11,925 bases of DNA from Oscillospiraceae bacterium. GTDB taxonomy: Bacteria > Bacillota > Clostridia > Oscillospirales > Oscillospiraceae. The notes under the pieces were generated by a model that was given only the letters and a program-made list of their open reading frames with translations, made no database searches and was not told where the DNA came from. The position numbers and the translations under genes were made by a program. The stretch spans positions 1 through 11,925 of the forward strand of contig JAGBGB010000110.1 in assembly GCA_017936205.1 (NCBI GenBank). The letters are read 5' to 3'. Positions 1 through 7,043 of the stretch are shown here, one piece after another (positions within the stretch are counted from its first letter, which is position 1; the number at the start of each line of letters is the position of its first letter).

Positions 1-194
1 AATGTTGCGATTTTGAAGACATTACATCATTTTCGGTGGTTTCTGTGTTCATGCCGTTCCGCCATGAACCGGACGTGCAATGCGCGCCCCTACGAAGGGG
101 TAAATCAAACTGCGAGATCGGAATTATCCATTTTCAATTCTCCATTGGATCCAAGGTCTCGCTAAATCAGACTTACATCTGCAAGCATTTTTTA
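1..194. other. Non-coding left edge with possible dispersed-repeat remnants
   Basis: I see no supported gene here. An open frame on the plus strand runs from 36 into the antisense of the giant gene; it lacks a convincing ribosome binding site and reads like a chance frame. The stretch around 60-105 contains a small stem (CCCCT/AGGGG at about 96-109). Read on the minus strand it gives a GTAGGGGCGCGCATTGC-like string that resembles intergenic repeats I recall from gut Clostridia. The stretch at about 121-145 (TTATCCATTTTCAATTCTCC) resembles another common low-complexity spacer motif of such genomes. There is a 10-base palindrome, TTGGATCCAA, at 145-154. Assignment to any repeat family is from memory only. 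Confidence 0.3.
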
Positions 195-224
195 GGGCTG
201 TCTCACATTGCTGTGAGACAGCCC
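195..224. terminator. Perfect 13-bp hairpin after the giant gene
   Basis: GGGCTGTCTCACA (195-207) pairs perfectly with TGTGAGACAGCCC (212-224) around a TTGC loop. It lies 15 bases beyond the stop codon of the giant secreted-protein gene, so it probably ends that transcript. The run of bases after the stem is T-rich only when read on the plus strand (CTTTGTTT). On the minus strand the stem is followed by TAAAAAATG, which is not a U-tract. It may therefore act mainly on a convergent transcript entering from the left, or in both directions. Similar GGGCTGTCTCA hairpins recur as terminators in gut Firmicutes, as far as I recall. Confidence 0.65.
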
Positions 225-239
225 CTTTGTTTGGGTTGT

Positions 240-3200
240 TTAATTTGCGAAGAATGCCTCCGCTGTATCAACATATGCGAACAGGGCCTTGCACAGAGTT
301 CCAAGGTCGCCTGTCTTGCCCATGCCGTAGGCATCGGCAGCATACTGCAGTGTTGCAGAAACCCGGGTATCTCCGTCATAAACAGCAGCACTCAGAACCG
401 TTCTCAGCTCTGCTGCAAGGAGACCGTCGAATACGAAGGCACGATAAGGCTCTCCCTCTGCATAGAGCTCGCTCCGGGTCAGAGTTACAGTCTCTTCCTC
501 GCCCTTGCCATTCAGGTAAGAGATCCGCAGACTCAGCTTCTCTGCTTCCCCTTCGTAGTTGGTCGGATCAACAATGAACTTCACAGCAACCTTGGAGTTC
601 AGATCCAGAGCCTTGCCTCTCCATAGTACGGAGGGTGCTTCCAGATCCTCCAGCACTGCATTGGTGGTGCCGAAGGAAACCGTCTCCAGATCCGTCAGGT
701 ATGCCCGATGATCCTGACGCAGCTCCTCGTCAGCGAGGAAATCGGTGCGGTAGCCCTTGAAGGTCTGGGCAGCTCCGCCGTAGCGCAGCAGGTTGGCACA
801 CAGAGCCTTCAGGGACTGAGGTGCATCTTCCTTATTCAGCTGGGCGAAGGCATAGGCAGCAATGCTGTAGTGATCTGTCTCAGAGATGAAGTGCTCACCG
901 TTCTTGACTACATGCAAGGTTGCCTTGAGCTCGTCGTTCATCTGAACAGCGGTGAGACCGCTGAGGGTGTAGTAATACATCTCACCCTTGAGGGTGCCGT
1001 TCACAGTGACAGTCTCGGTGCCTACAAGCTCGTTGCCCCGGTACTGCGGAAGCTCTACACTCAGGTAGCTGCTCTGCATTCCCTCCAAAGCTGCTGCAGG
1101 AACAACATAGTTCACAGAAATATCGCTTTCCAGATTCAAGGAATGCTTCAGGTTCAAGCCTTCATCTACAACAGGAGTCTCTGCCTCACCACGGATCAGC
1201 TCAATGGCTTCCACCATCATTCTGGTGTTTGCTGTGGGAGGTGTGCCTCCAACCACCTTCACATTCATCACGGACAGGTAGCTGTTTGCGCCATTATTGC
1301 GGATGTAGACATTGCCGCCGTTGGCATTGGCATACTTTGTCACATCATAGTACTGCTCATGGAAGTCGGATTTATAGCTAACAGGAATGTCTACCCATGC
1401 CTTTTTGCTTGCATCATAGACCTCAGCATCCACAGGAACCTGATTGCTCAAACCTGTATTGGAGCAACGGAGGCTAACATGTACCGCTGTTACAGCAGCA
1501 CCGCTCTTGGACACATTGAAGGCCACACCGTTACCCTGGGTCAAATAAATCTCAAACTCAGGTCCAACAGCATCGTACTTGTCGCCGTAGAAAGCAATTC
1601 TGTTATCCAGAGCATGATTGAGCTCATTTGGGGTCAAAACAGTCCAGGGGGTGGTCTCAAGGTAGTACTTATTATCCTTGGAGTACTGGAAAATGTACTT
1701 GCCGGTTTCCTTATCGGCAATTCTGTTTCCCTTTGCATCCAGGAAGTAATGCTTCACATACTGTCTTCCCTGGCTATCGGTATAGTCAACACTCTCCATA
1801 TAGACATTGCCTTCCATACCGATGTAGTAGCCCACATATTGGTCGTTAGGACGACTGTCGGAACCGCCGTTGGCTGCTACATAGAAGACGCCGTTGGCTT
1901 CTCCACCGTTCCATGCAGGCTGATCCTCAGCATCTACCAGAGTCTCGTTGACATTGAAATACTTGGCATTGACTTCCTTATCCCGGTTGTAGATGGCATA
2001 AGCAGCATATCTCAGAGCATTTTTATCACCGGATAAAACATCACCGGTTGCCTGAGTCAGATTATTCCCCAGAGTGTTGTAAACTCGAATGCCGTCAATA
2101 TATACATCATAGTTACCGGTCGTGGCAGCACGGGTCAGTGCAGGGTAGGCCGCATCGGAAAGCTTGATGCTGCAGGGCACGCTGTCATCCCAGCCCATAA
2201 TATCCAGAACCTTAGCCTCGGTCATAGGTGCCTTCTTCCCACCGGACTTATAGAGTTCATGGTCGAAGGCCTCATGATAATAGGCACGGAAGCGGACGGT
2301 GTAGGTGCCGTGCTTCAGATTGCCGGAAGCATCCTCTGCACGCCACTGGATGGAGGGCACCTGGTAATAGGTCACTTCATCCAGATAAGTGTCGGCAAGA
2401 ATATTCTGGACGGGTGTCTTATCCTTCAGCTGTTCTGTGGTGAGAACACCCTCATAGACCTGTGCAACGATGATACCGGTATCGGGGCCGTTACGGGAAT
2501 AGAGATCGAAGCCGGTTCCGGTGAAGGTGAAGATGCCCCACTCATTACGAGCTGTTGCATCCACATTGGTGTAGCGAACACCGCCGTTGTAGTCCTTACC
2601 GTTTCCCTTTCTGTCAGCATAGGTAGAAGAACGAAGCTCCTTATGCCATGCGCTGTCAAAGCCGTAGCGATCGTCCCCGGTAGGTGCATCTGTCTTGTTC
2701 ACATAGTAGTTCTGGAATGCCTGAGACACTCTTCCGTCAAGCTTCCAATTTGCAATGTTGTCGAAGCTCAGGGCATTCTGGTCGTAGGTAATGCAGGTAG
2801 AAGGGATGTAGTAGGCATGACGGACGACCTTATCTCTGTTTTCCATGGTATCAGCGGAGGTAAAGCGCTTCGGGGTATTCACAGCCTGCGCGGTGTAAGT
2901 AATGGTTTGGATACCCCGGAGAATTTGGGCATTCTGATCGCCCATGTTATAGGTGTAGCCATTTGCAGTGTCCTTGCGGAAGCACCAGTACAGATACTTA
3001 TTGCTTTCAACTGCAGGATTCTCAATGTTGAAGACCCGATCCTCGGCAACTGCACGGGTTCCATATTCAAAGCTGGGCTGTGCCACAAAGTTGCTTGCAG
3101 CCGCTGCCTCATTCTGCAGAGGAATTGGGATGTTATTGCTGGTATCCATTACCGCAATTCTGGGTGCGAAATAGTAAGACTGTACGCTATTTTGCCAAGT

Positions 3201-6086
3201 GGTCGCAACAGCACTGCGGCCAAAGCTGTCATCTGCATTGGATACAGGGGTCACCGTAGCGGTAATGGTAACGGAATGATCCTTCATGAAGTCTACCACT
3301 ACCTCGCCGTGCATGTTTGTGGATAAGAAGTTGTGCTCATAGGGCATACACTTGGTTTCGTAAACAACCTTTCCCATCTGGTTATGCTTCACAGAATAGG
3401 TAATGGTAACCTTCTCGTTACGCACACCGTTACAGTCCGTGTTGGGCAAGCCCAGCTTATTATATTCGTTTACATTTTCTGACTTACGGACATAGACGGG
3501 ACCATTGCCGTGGGTAAACATACCACCATAGATGATATAGTTGTTTGCTTCGTGATCTGCCTTGGTTCCCGAAGCCTGTCTTCTTAAGACGGTAATAATA
3601 CCGGGCTGAACAAAGGTCTTTTCTGCCTTCATTTTGCCGGAGGAAACAACATGGGTCTTCTCTACATCATACAGATCCATGTAGTAGTCATGGGGGCAGA
3701 AGTCATAGAGGATCTCTACATTGGCATTGGGCCATGCTTCGCCCTTCTTTGCATGAACGTCGGACAGCTGAATCGTCGTTGCAGGAGAGGTGGCCGTCAG
3801 AGAGGAATAGTATTCCACCTTAGAATGCTCCGTGGCATGGCTGAGGGGGAGGTTGTTGCCGCCGATGGTGCCGTCTCTCTCTATATCAATATCGAAGAAC
3901 ATGACCAGCTTGTAGCCGTAGGGAGCTGCAGAAGCGCCCGTAGCAGTCTCGCGCAGGTATGCTTGCTTCTTATATGTATCAGAATTTCTAACGACTCTGT
4001 CCGTTCCGCCGGTCACATCTCCATAGTTATCCGCATAGCCCTCCTGATACAGGTGCATACAATAATAATGGTGGTCGATGTCACCACTTCCGCTATGCTT
4101 GGCCTCTAACCAAATGTATGCTCTCGTCTTTTCATCGTTGACTCTCAGATCATCAACATAAGCATGCTTACCGCTGTTGCCTAAGCTTGCAAACTCAGGG
4201 TCAGCATCTCCAACCGCCTCGGTTTTTTCCATAAACTGTGCTCTGGTCAAGCCATCGTCCGCAAACTTGCCGTTGCCCAAATAAGGAACACGATAAACCT
4301 TTCTGTCCGTTATAACCGCAAAGTCTTCCTTTAGGTTATCCATGATCTTAATATAACCGTCGAGCACCTTGCCATAATTATAAATATCCAGGCGGATGGT
4401 ATACTGATGGGTGGCATTGGTGGTGCCTTCCTTCAAGGTTACGGTTCTGTCAACAACGATGGAATTGGTGCTTGAACCGACGAAAGCATTACTGAGATAG
4501 CGGGGGTAGTACTTGGTGGGAGCACTGATGGCTGTAGTCGTAGGCTCCACTGCCGTTCCGCTTGTGGAGTTCTTCAGCCACGCAACAAAGGTCTTTCCAC
4601 TGACAGCCTCAGCGGTAGGCTTTGTGGGCTTTTTGGTATTCGTGACCCACTGGCTATTGAGAACTGTGGTGTTATTGGCCTTGTAGTACCGAACCAGATA
4701 TTGGGCATTATAGGTGAATCTGTAAACCACATTTCGATCTGCTACAAAATCGTAAGCATCATCGAAATTTTCCGTATACTCTTCCTTGTTTGTTGTACCG
4801 TTACTGGTAGTCTCGCGGACGATCTTTACAATGATATGCTGGGAATCCCCCGCAGCGTTTCGAACATAGGTATCCTTACCTTTGTATTTCGTGGGCTTCT
4901 GTCCGTTATCCACCCATTCTTCCGTTGTGACCTGACCGCCGTCGTAGGATTCGCGGTAGTTGGAGTATAGGATCTGCCACTGAGTAATATAGTCGGCATT
5001 ATAGGTTTTTGCTCCGGTGATCTTTGTAGTCTTGACCGTGGCAGTGGCCACCCCTCCCCATGTACCTAAAAACCGTTGGCGAGTATGGGTTGTTCCGCTG
5101 GTTTGAGGATTGGTAGGTGGAGTGGGAACATTGTTGCCGGGAGTAGCGTTATGTGCTATCCACACAGACTTGGAAGTAGCCGTGTTATCCTGTGCCTTAT
5201 AATTGAAGGTAACCTTATACTTGGTGGTGTACTCAGCAGTATAGGTGATATCGGCAGTAACAGCCGTATTCTTAATGGTAGCGGCAGTGATACCGGTAGT
5301 GGAGCCGGTTGTCCAGGTATTCTTGGCAGCATACTGGGTCGTTCCGGAGGTAACAGTGGAGACCGTGGGAACACTAACCGGCTTCTGACCATTGGCAACC
5401 AACTCTGAGGAGGTAACCGTAGTATTGGACGCATTCTTATAGCTATAAGTAACCCTTCTGTTGGCATTGGTATAGGGCGCACCGGAGCGAGGTCCCATGT
5501 AAATGTCAACCAGACGGAATACACACTGGGTATAGGTGCCGCCATCAGGCATGTCGATACGCATCACATTGATGGTGCTCAGTGTAGAAGGAATTACAGC
5601 TTCTACAACCTGATAGTTGGAGCTCTCTTCACCGACATTGCTCCAGTCCACATTTTTCAATGCAACAGCATTGGCCTCCTTAATATCAGAGGTTGTGTTG
5701 CCGAGGTAGAACTTAATGGAACCGGGGTTCGCCGTCTTGTCTGTAAAGCTGGCGATCTGCAGCTTCACCTGAATAATATCATTGGTTGCACGCTTATAGT
5801 TCATGCCGCCCTTGTACAGCTTGATCTGAGGATCACAGCTTCCCTCTGTGGCACCGTCAGCAGTTTCCTTGGATTGGAACTTTGTGGTGGAACCACCCTG
5901 GGTCACATACGCTGCATCCGCATAGGCAGAGAAATAAGTCTGCCAATTACCGTTTGAGCCAAAAGTGATCCTTATGCTGGCAGCCGCAGCCGCCTGATAG
6001 AAGCCGATAAACAGGCTGCTGACCGTAGAGATCACCAATGTCAGGCAGATGAACGCAAGTAACCGTTGCCATTTGATTTTCTTCAT
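240..6086 (-). CDS. Giant secreted multi-domain surface/adhesin-like protein (1,948 aa)
   Basis: An exported protein of unknown exact role, probably extracellular and adhesive or glycan-binding. The start at 6086 is chosen because AAGGAG (6095-6100) sits 8 bases upstream; in-frame ATGs at 6092 and 6107 fit worse. Residues 1-36 form a signal peptide: MKKIKWQR, a hydrophobic core, then an Ala run. About 37-200 is a beta-rich N-terminal domain. About 206-531 holds four degenerate InlB-B/Flg_new-like repeats, with NGQKP or similar in the linkers and endings such as YTAEY, YNADY and YNAQY. A long unassigned beta-rich stretch follows. About 1180-1340 looks like a jelly-roll, with TFTGTGFDLYSRNGPDTG and a closing YDVYIDGIRVYNTLG. 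About 1490-1630 looks like a second sandwich. A duplicated module occupies about 1640-1785 and 1820-1948. There is no LPXTG motif, SLH domain, catalytic motif or C-terminal membrane helix. It is the last gene of a unit with the small Cys peptide gene. Domain names are by eye; the gene itself is secure. Confidence 0.92.
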   Translation of the reverse strand: MKKIKWQRLLAFICLTLVISTVSSLFIGFYQAAAAASIRITFGSNGNWQTYFSAYADAAYVTQGGSTTKFQSKETADGATEGSCDPQIKLYKGGMNYKRATNDIIQVKLQIASFTDKTANPGSIKFYLGNTTSDIKEANAVALKNVDWSNVGEESSNYQVVEAVIPSTLSTINVMRIDMPDGGTYTQCVFRLVDIYMGPRSGAPYTNANRRVTYSYKNASNTTVTSSELVANGQKPVSVPTVSTVTSGTTQYAAKNTWTTGSTTGITAATIKNTAVTADITYTAEYTTKYKVTFNYKAQDNTATSKSVWIAHNATPGNNVPTPPTNPQTSGTTHTRQRFLGTWGGVATATVKTTKITGAKTYNADYITQWQILYSNYRESYDGGQVTTEEWVDNGQKPTKYKGKDTYVRNAAGDSQHIIVKIVRETTSNGTTNKEEYTENFDDAYDFVADRNVVYRFTYNAQYLVRYYKANNTTVLNSQWVTNTKKPTKPTAEAVSGKTFVAWLKNSTSGTAVEPTTTAISAPTKYYPRYLSNAFVGSSTNSIVVDRTVTLKEGTTNATHQYTIRLDIYNYGKVLDGYIKIMDNLKEDFAVITDRKVYRVPYLGNGKFADDGLTRAQFMEKTEAVGDADPEFASLGNSGKHAYVDDLRVNDEKTRAYIWLEAKHSGSGDIDHHYYCMHLYQEGYADNYGDVTGGTDRVVRNSDTYKKQAYLRETATGASAAPYGYKLVMFFDIDIERDGTIGGNNLPLSHATEHSKVEYYSSLTATSPATTIQLSDVHAKKGEAWPNANVEILYDFCPHDYYMDLYDVEKTHVVSSGKMKAEKTFVQPGIITVLRRQASGTKADHEANNYIIYGGMFTHGNGPVYVRKSENVNEYNKLGLPNTDCNGVRNEKVTITYSVKHNQMGKVVYETKCMPYEHNFLSTNMHGEVVVDFMKDHSVTITATVTPVSNADDSFGRSAVATTWQNSVQSYYFAPRIAVMDTSNNIPIPLQNEAAAASNFVAQPSFEYGTRAVAEDRVFNIENPAVESNKYLYWCFRKDTANGYTYNMGDQNAQILRGIQTITYTAQAVNTPKRFTSADTMENRDKVVRHAYYIPSTCITYDQNALSFDNIANWKLDGRVSQAFQNYYVNKTDAPTGDDRYGFDSAWHKELRSSTYADRKGNGKDYNGGVRYTNVDATARNEWGIFTFTGTGFDLYSRNGPDTGIIVAQVYEGVLTTEQLKDKTPVQNILADTYLDEVTYYQVPSIQWRAEDASGNLKHGTYTVRFRAYYHEAFDHELYKSGGKKAPMTEAKVLDIMGWDDSVPCSIKLSDAAYPALTRAATTGNYDVYIDGIRVYNTLGNNLTQATGDVLSGDKNALRYAAYAIYNRDKEVNAKYFNVNETLVDAEDQPAWNGGEANGVFYVAANGGSDSRPNDQYVGYYIGMEGNVYMESVDYTDSQGRQYVKHYFLDAKGNRIADKETGKYIFQYSKDNKYYLETTPWTVLTPNELNHALDNRIAFYGDKYDAVGPEFEIYLTQGNGVAFNVSKSGAAVTAVHVSLRCSNTGLSNQVPVDAEVYDASKKAWVDIPVSYKSDFHEQYYDVTKYANANGGNVYIRNNGANSYLSVMNVKVVGGTPPTANTRMMVEAIELIRGEAETPVVDEGLNLKHSLNLESDISVNYVVPAAALEGMQSSYLSVELPQYRGNELVGTETVTVNGTLKGEMYYYTLSGLTAVQMNDELKATLHVVKNGEHFISETDHYSIAAYAFAQLNKEDAPQSLKALCANLLRYGGAAQTFKGYRTDFLADEELRQDHRAYLTDLETVSFGTTNAVLEDLEAPSVLWRGKALDLNSKVAVKFIVDPTNYEGEAEKLSLRISYLNGKGEEETVTLTRSELYAEGEPYRAFVFDGLLAAELRTVLSAAVYDGDTRVSATLQYAADAYGMGKTGDLGTLCKALFAYVDTAEAFFAN

Positions 6087-6140
6087 TATCATTGCTCCTT
6101 TCATCATACATAAATAAACGCACAGCAGGCAAAGCGATTC

Positions 6141-6383
6141 TTAAGAACCAAATACCATGGCTTCGCTGGCCTGAACGCAGAACTGTATGTTTCCGAATTT
6201 TCCGGTTTTGTTCTGGCAGTTATCCCAGCCCTGGGCAAAAAGGGTAAATCCCAGCCCATCAGGATCGAAGGCACAGTGCCATTCCTCATTTACAGAGGGG
6301 TTTTTATAATCACAACCGCAAAGCATGGTTTCCGGATGTAACTCCTCGCAAATCAGCATTGGCGAAGTATAGGGCTTTCGCAT
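6141..6383 (-). CDS. Small six-cysteine peptide (80 aa), function unknown, possible RiPP-type precursor
   Basis: I cannot assign a function. The start at 6383 is preferred over the adjacent ATG at 6386 because GAGGTG (6391-6396) then lies 7 bases away. The product begins MRKPYTSPMLICEEL, a basic residue followed by Tyr-x-x-Pro and an acidic stretch. This resembles the short N-terminal segment of many small gut-Clostridia proteins of unknown function. There is no signal peptide or membrane helix. The rest is Cys/Asn/aromatic-rich: C12, C22, C24 (LCGC), C37, C56 and C69, with NP-x3-NEEW-x-C and LGFTLFAQGW in the middle. The gene lies first in a unit with the giant secreted protein, 54 bases upstream of it, behind its own consensus promoter. 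No maturation enzyme, protease or transporter gene is visible nearby, so a modified-peptide role is a guess. Alternatives are a metal-binding or disulfide-bonded small protein, or a partner of the giant protein. Confidence 0.75.
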   Translation of the reverse strand: MRKPYTSPMLICEELHPETMLCGCDYKNPSVNEEWHCAFDPDGLGFTLFAQGWDNCQNKTGKFGNIQFCVQASEAMVFGS

Positions 6384-6504
6384 CATCGTTCACCTCGATT
6401 CAGATATAGTTATGTATTTGCTGCATTTTGTTTCTATATTCCATAATATTCCTCAAACAACGAAAACAGCAAAAAGAAACCAGCATAACAGTTTCAATAC
6501 ATCC

Positions 6505-6532
6505 ATTATACTCCGAAAAAACATTTTTTCAA
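6505..6532 (-). promoter_or_regulatory. Sigma-A promoter of the peptide/giant-protein unit
   Basis: Read on the minus strand, a -35 box TTGAAA (6527-6532; five of six consensus bases) is followed after 16 bases by a perfect -10 box TATAAT (6505-6510). The predicted transcript start near 6498 leaves an AT-rich leader of about 115 bases before the peptide start at 6383. The spacer includes a T-run. No other promoter of this quality lies between here and the giant gene, so both genes are probably transcribed together. The leader has only weak inverted repeats (for example TTTGCTG at 6417-6423 with CAGCAAA at 6467-6473), and I recognise no riboswitch class in it. Confidence 0.75.
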
Positions 6533-6552
6533 GAACAAATTACAAAAAAGCG

Positions 6553-6597
6553 AAAAAACTGTTTCAAATAATACAGCATCATTTGAAACAGTTTTTT
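6553..6597 (-). terminator. Strong intrinsic terminator after gtrA-like gene
   Basis: A perfect 17-bp inverted repeat (6553-6569 with 6581-6597; core ACTGTTTCAAAT) surrounds an 11-base loop. It begins only 3 bases past the gtrA stop codon. On the minus strand the stem ends in TTTTTT, then CGC, then another run of T, a classical rho-independent end. The A-run on the other side makes it plausibly bidirectional. It separates the der-plsY-gpsA-gtrA operon from the peptide/giant-protein unit, whose promoter starts about 20 bases further on. Confidence 0.93.
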
Positions 6598-6599
6598 GA

Positions 6600-7043
6600 T
6601 TATGATCTCTTGGCAGCATTCTCCGACTTCTTGGCAAGCTCATTGGTGTCCATAGAGTCCTTGAAGACGAAGTACTTCTGATACAGGAATTCCAGCACCA
6701 AATTGGCCAGCATGGTCAGAGCCTTGATCACATACTCGTTCCACTGCAGCACCTCGGTCCAATAATGGGTTAGCCAAGCTGTCGCCGGAGTAAAGAGCGC
6801 ATAGAAAGCAGCAACCTTCAGCATAGCAATGGGTACATTGCCGGCAGACTGGAAGGTAAACCTCCGATTAAAGGTAAAGTTCCAAATCACAGACAGTGTC
6901 AGAGAGATGATCTGACTGATCCAGTGTTCCAAGCCAAAAAGCTCGTTGCACAGGGTATAGGACAGTGCGTCAATGATGCCTGCGGAAATAGAAAACAACA
7001 CAAATTTAATTGTTCGTTTCCATTCTGAATTCATCTTGCCCAT
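6600..7043 (-). CDS. GtrA-family four-helix membrane protein
   Basis: A 147-residue integral membrane protein of the GtrA/DPMS-flippase-like family. Members are thought to move lipid-linked sugars (for example undecaprenyl-phosphate-glucose) across the membrane or to assist glycosyltransferases that decorate cell-surface polymers. Four hydrophobic segments are visible at about 12-33, 41-58, 70-94 and 104-123. The family's Asn-Phe-x-x-Asn-Arg pattern appears as NFTFNRRFTF (55-64), and a paired version ends helix 4 (FLYQKYFVF). The tail is polar and lysine-rich. The start at 7043 is supported by GGAGG 7 bases upstream; an in-frame ATG at 7034 is an alternative. The gene overlaps the end of gpsA by 13 bases, so translation is probably coupled. 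No glycosyltransferase gene is next to it, which is unusual for the family, so the substrate is unknown. Confidence 0.88.
   Translation of the reverse strand: MGKMNSEWKRTIKFVLFSISAGIIDALSYTLCNELFGLEHWISQIISLTLSVIWNFTFNRRFTFQSAGNVPIAMLKVAAFYALFTPATAWLTHYWTEVLQWNEYVIKALTMLANLVLEFLYQKYFVFKDSMDTNELAKKSENAAKRS

Noticed and set aside
708..2036. 442-codon plus-strand open frame, and a similar one at 2259-3326
   Set aside because: Both lie antisense inside the giant secreted-protein gene, lack good ribosome binding sites, and read as hydrophobic/Cys-rich strings without any domain. They arise from codon bias on the coding strand.
4495..5475. Repeat array read as recent tandem DNA repeats
   Set aside because: The units are similar only at protein-pattern level; I see no near-identical DNA repeats, so this is a protein-domain array rather than a DNA repeat.
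6103..6126. TATGAT box near the giant-gene start as a private promoter
   Set aside because: A start about 7 bases downstream would fall inside the AAGGAG site at 6095-6100, leaving no usable leader, and the upstream -35 (TTGCCT) is poor.
6104..6289. 61-codon minus-strand frame overlapping the Cys peptide gene
   Set aside because: It overlaps the peptide gene in another frame and has no ribosome binding site; the chosen frame has GAGGTG at the right distance.
6412..6681. 89-codon plus-strand open frame across the intergenic region
   Set aside because: It spans the terminator hairpin and the promoter of the peptide unit and has low-complexity Lys/Phe-rich translation; best read as non-coding.
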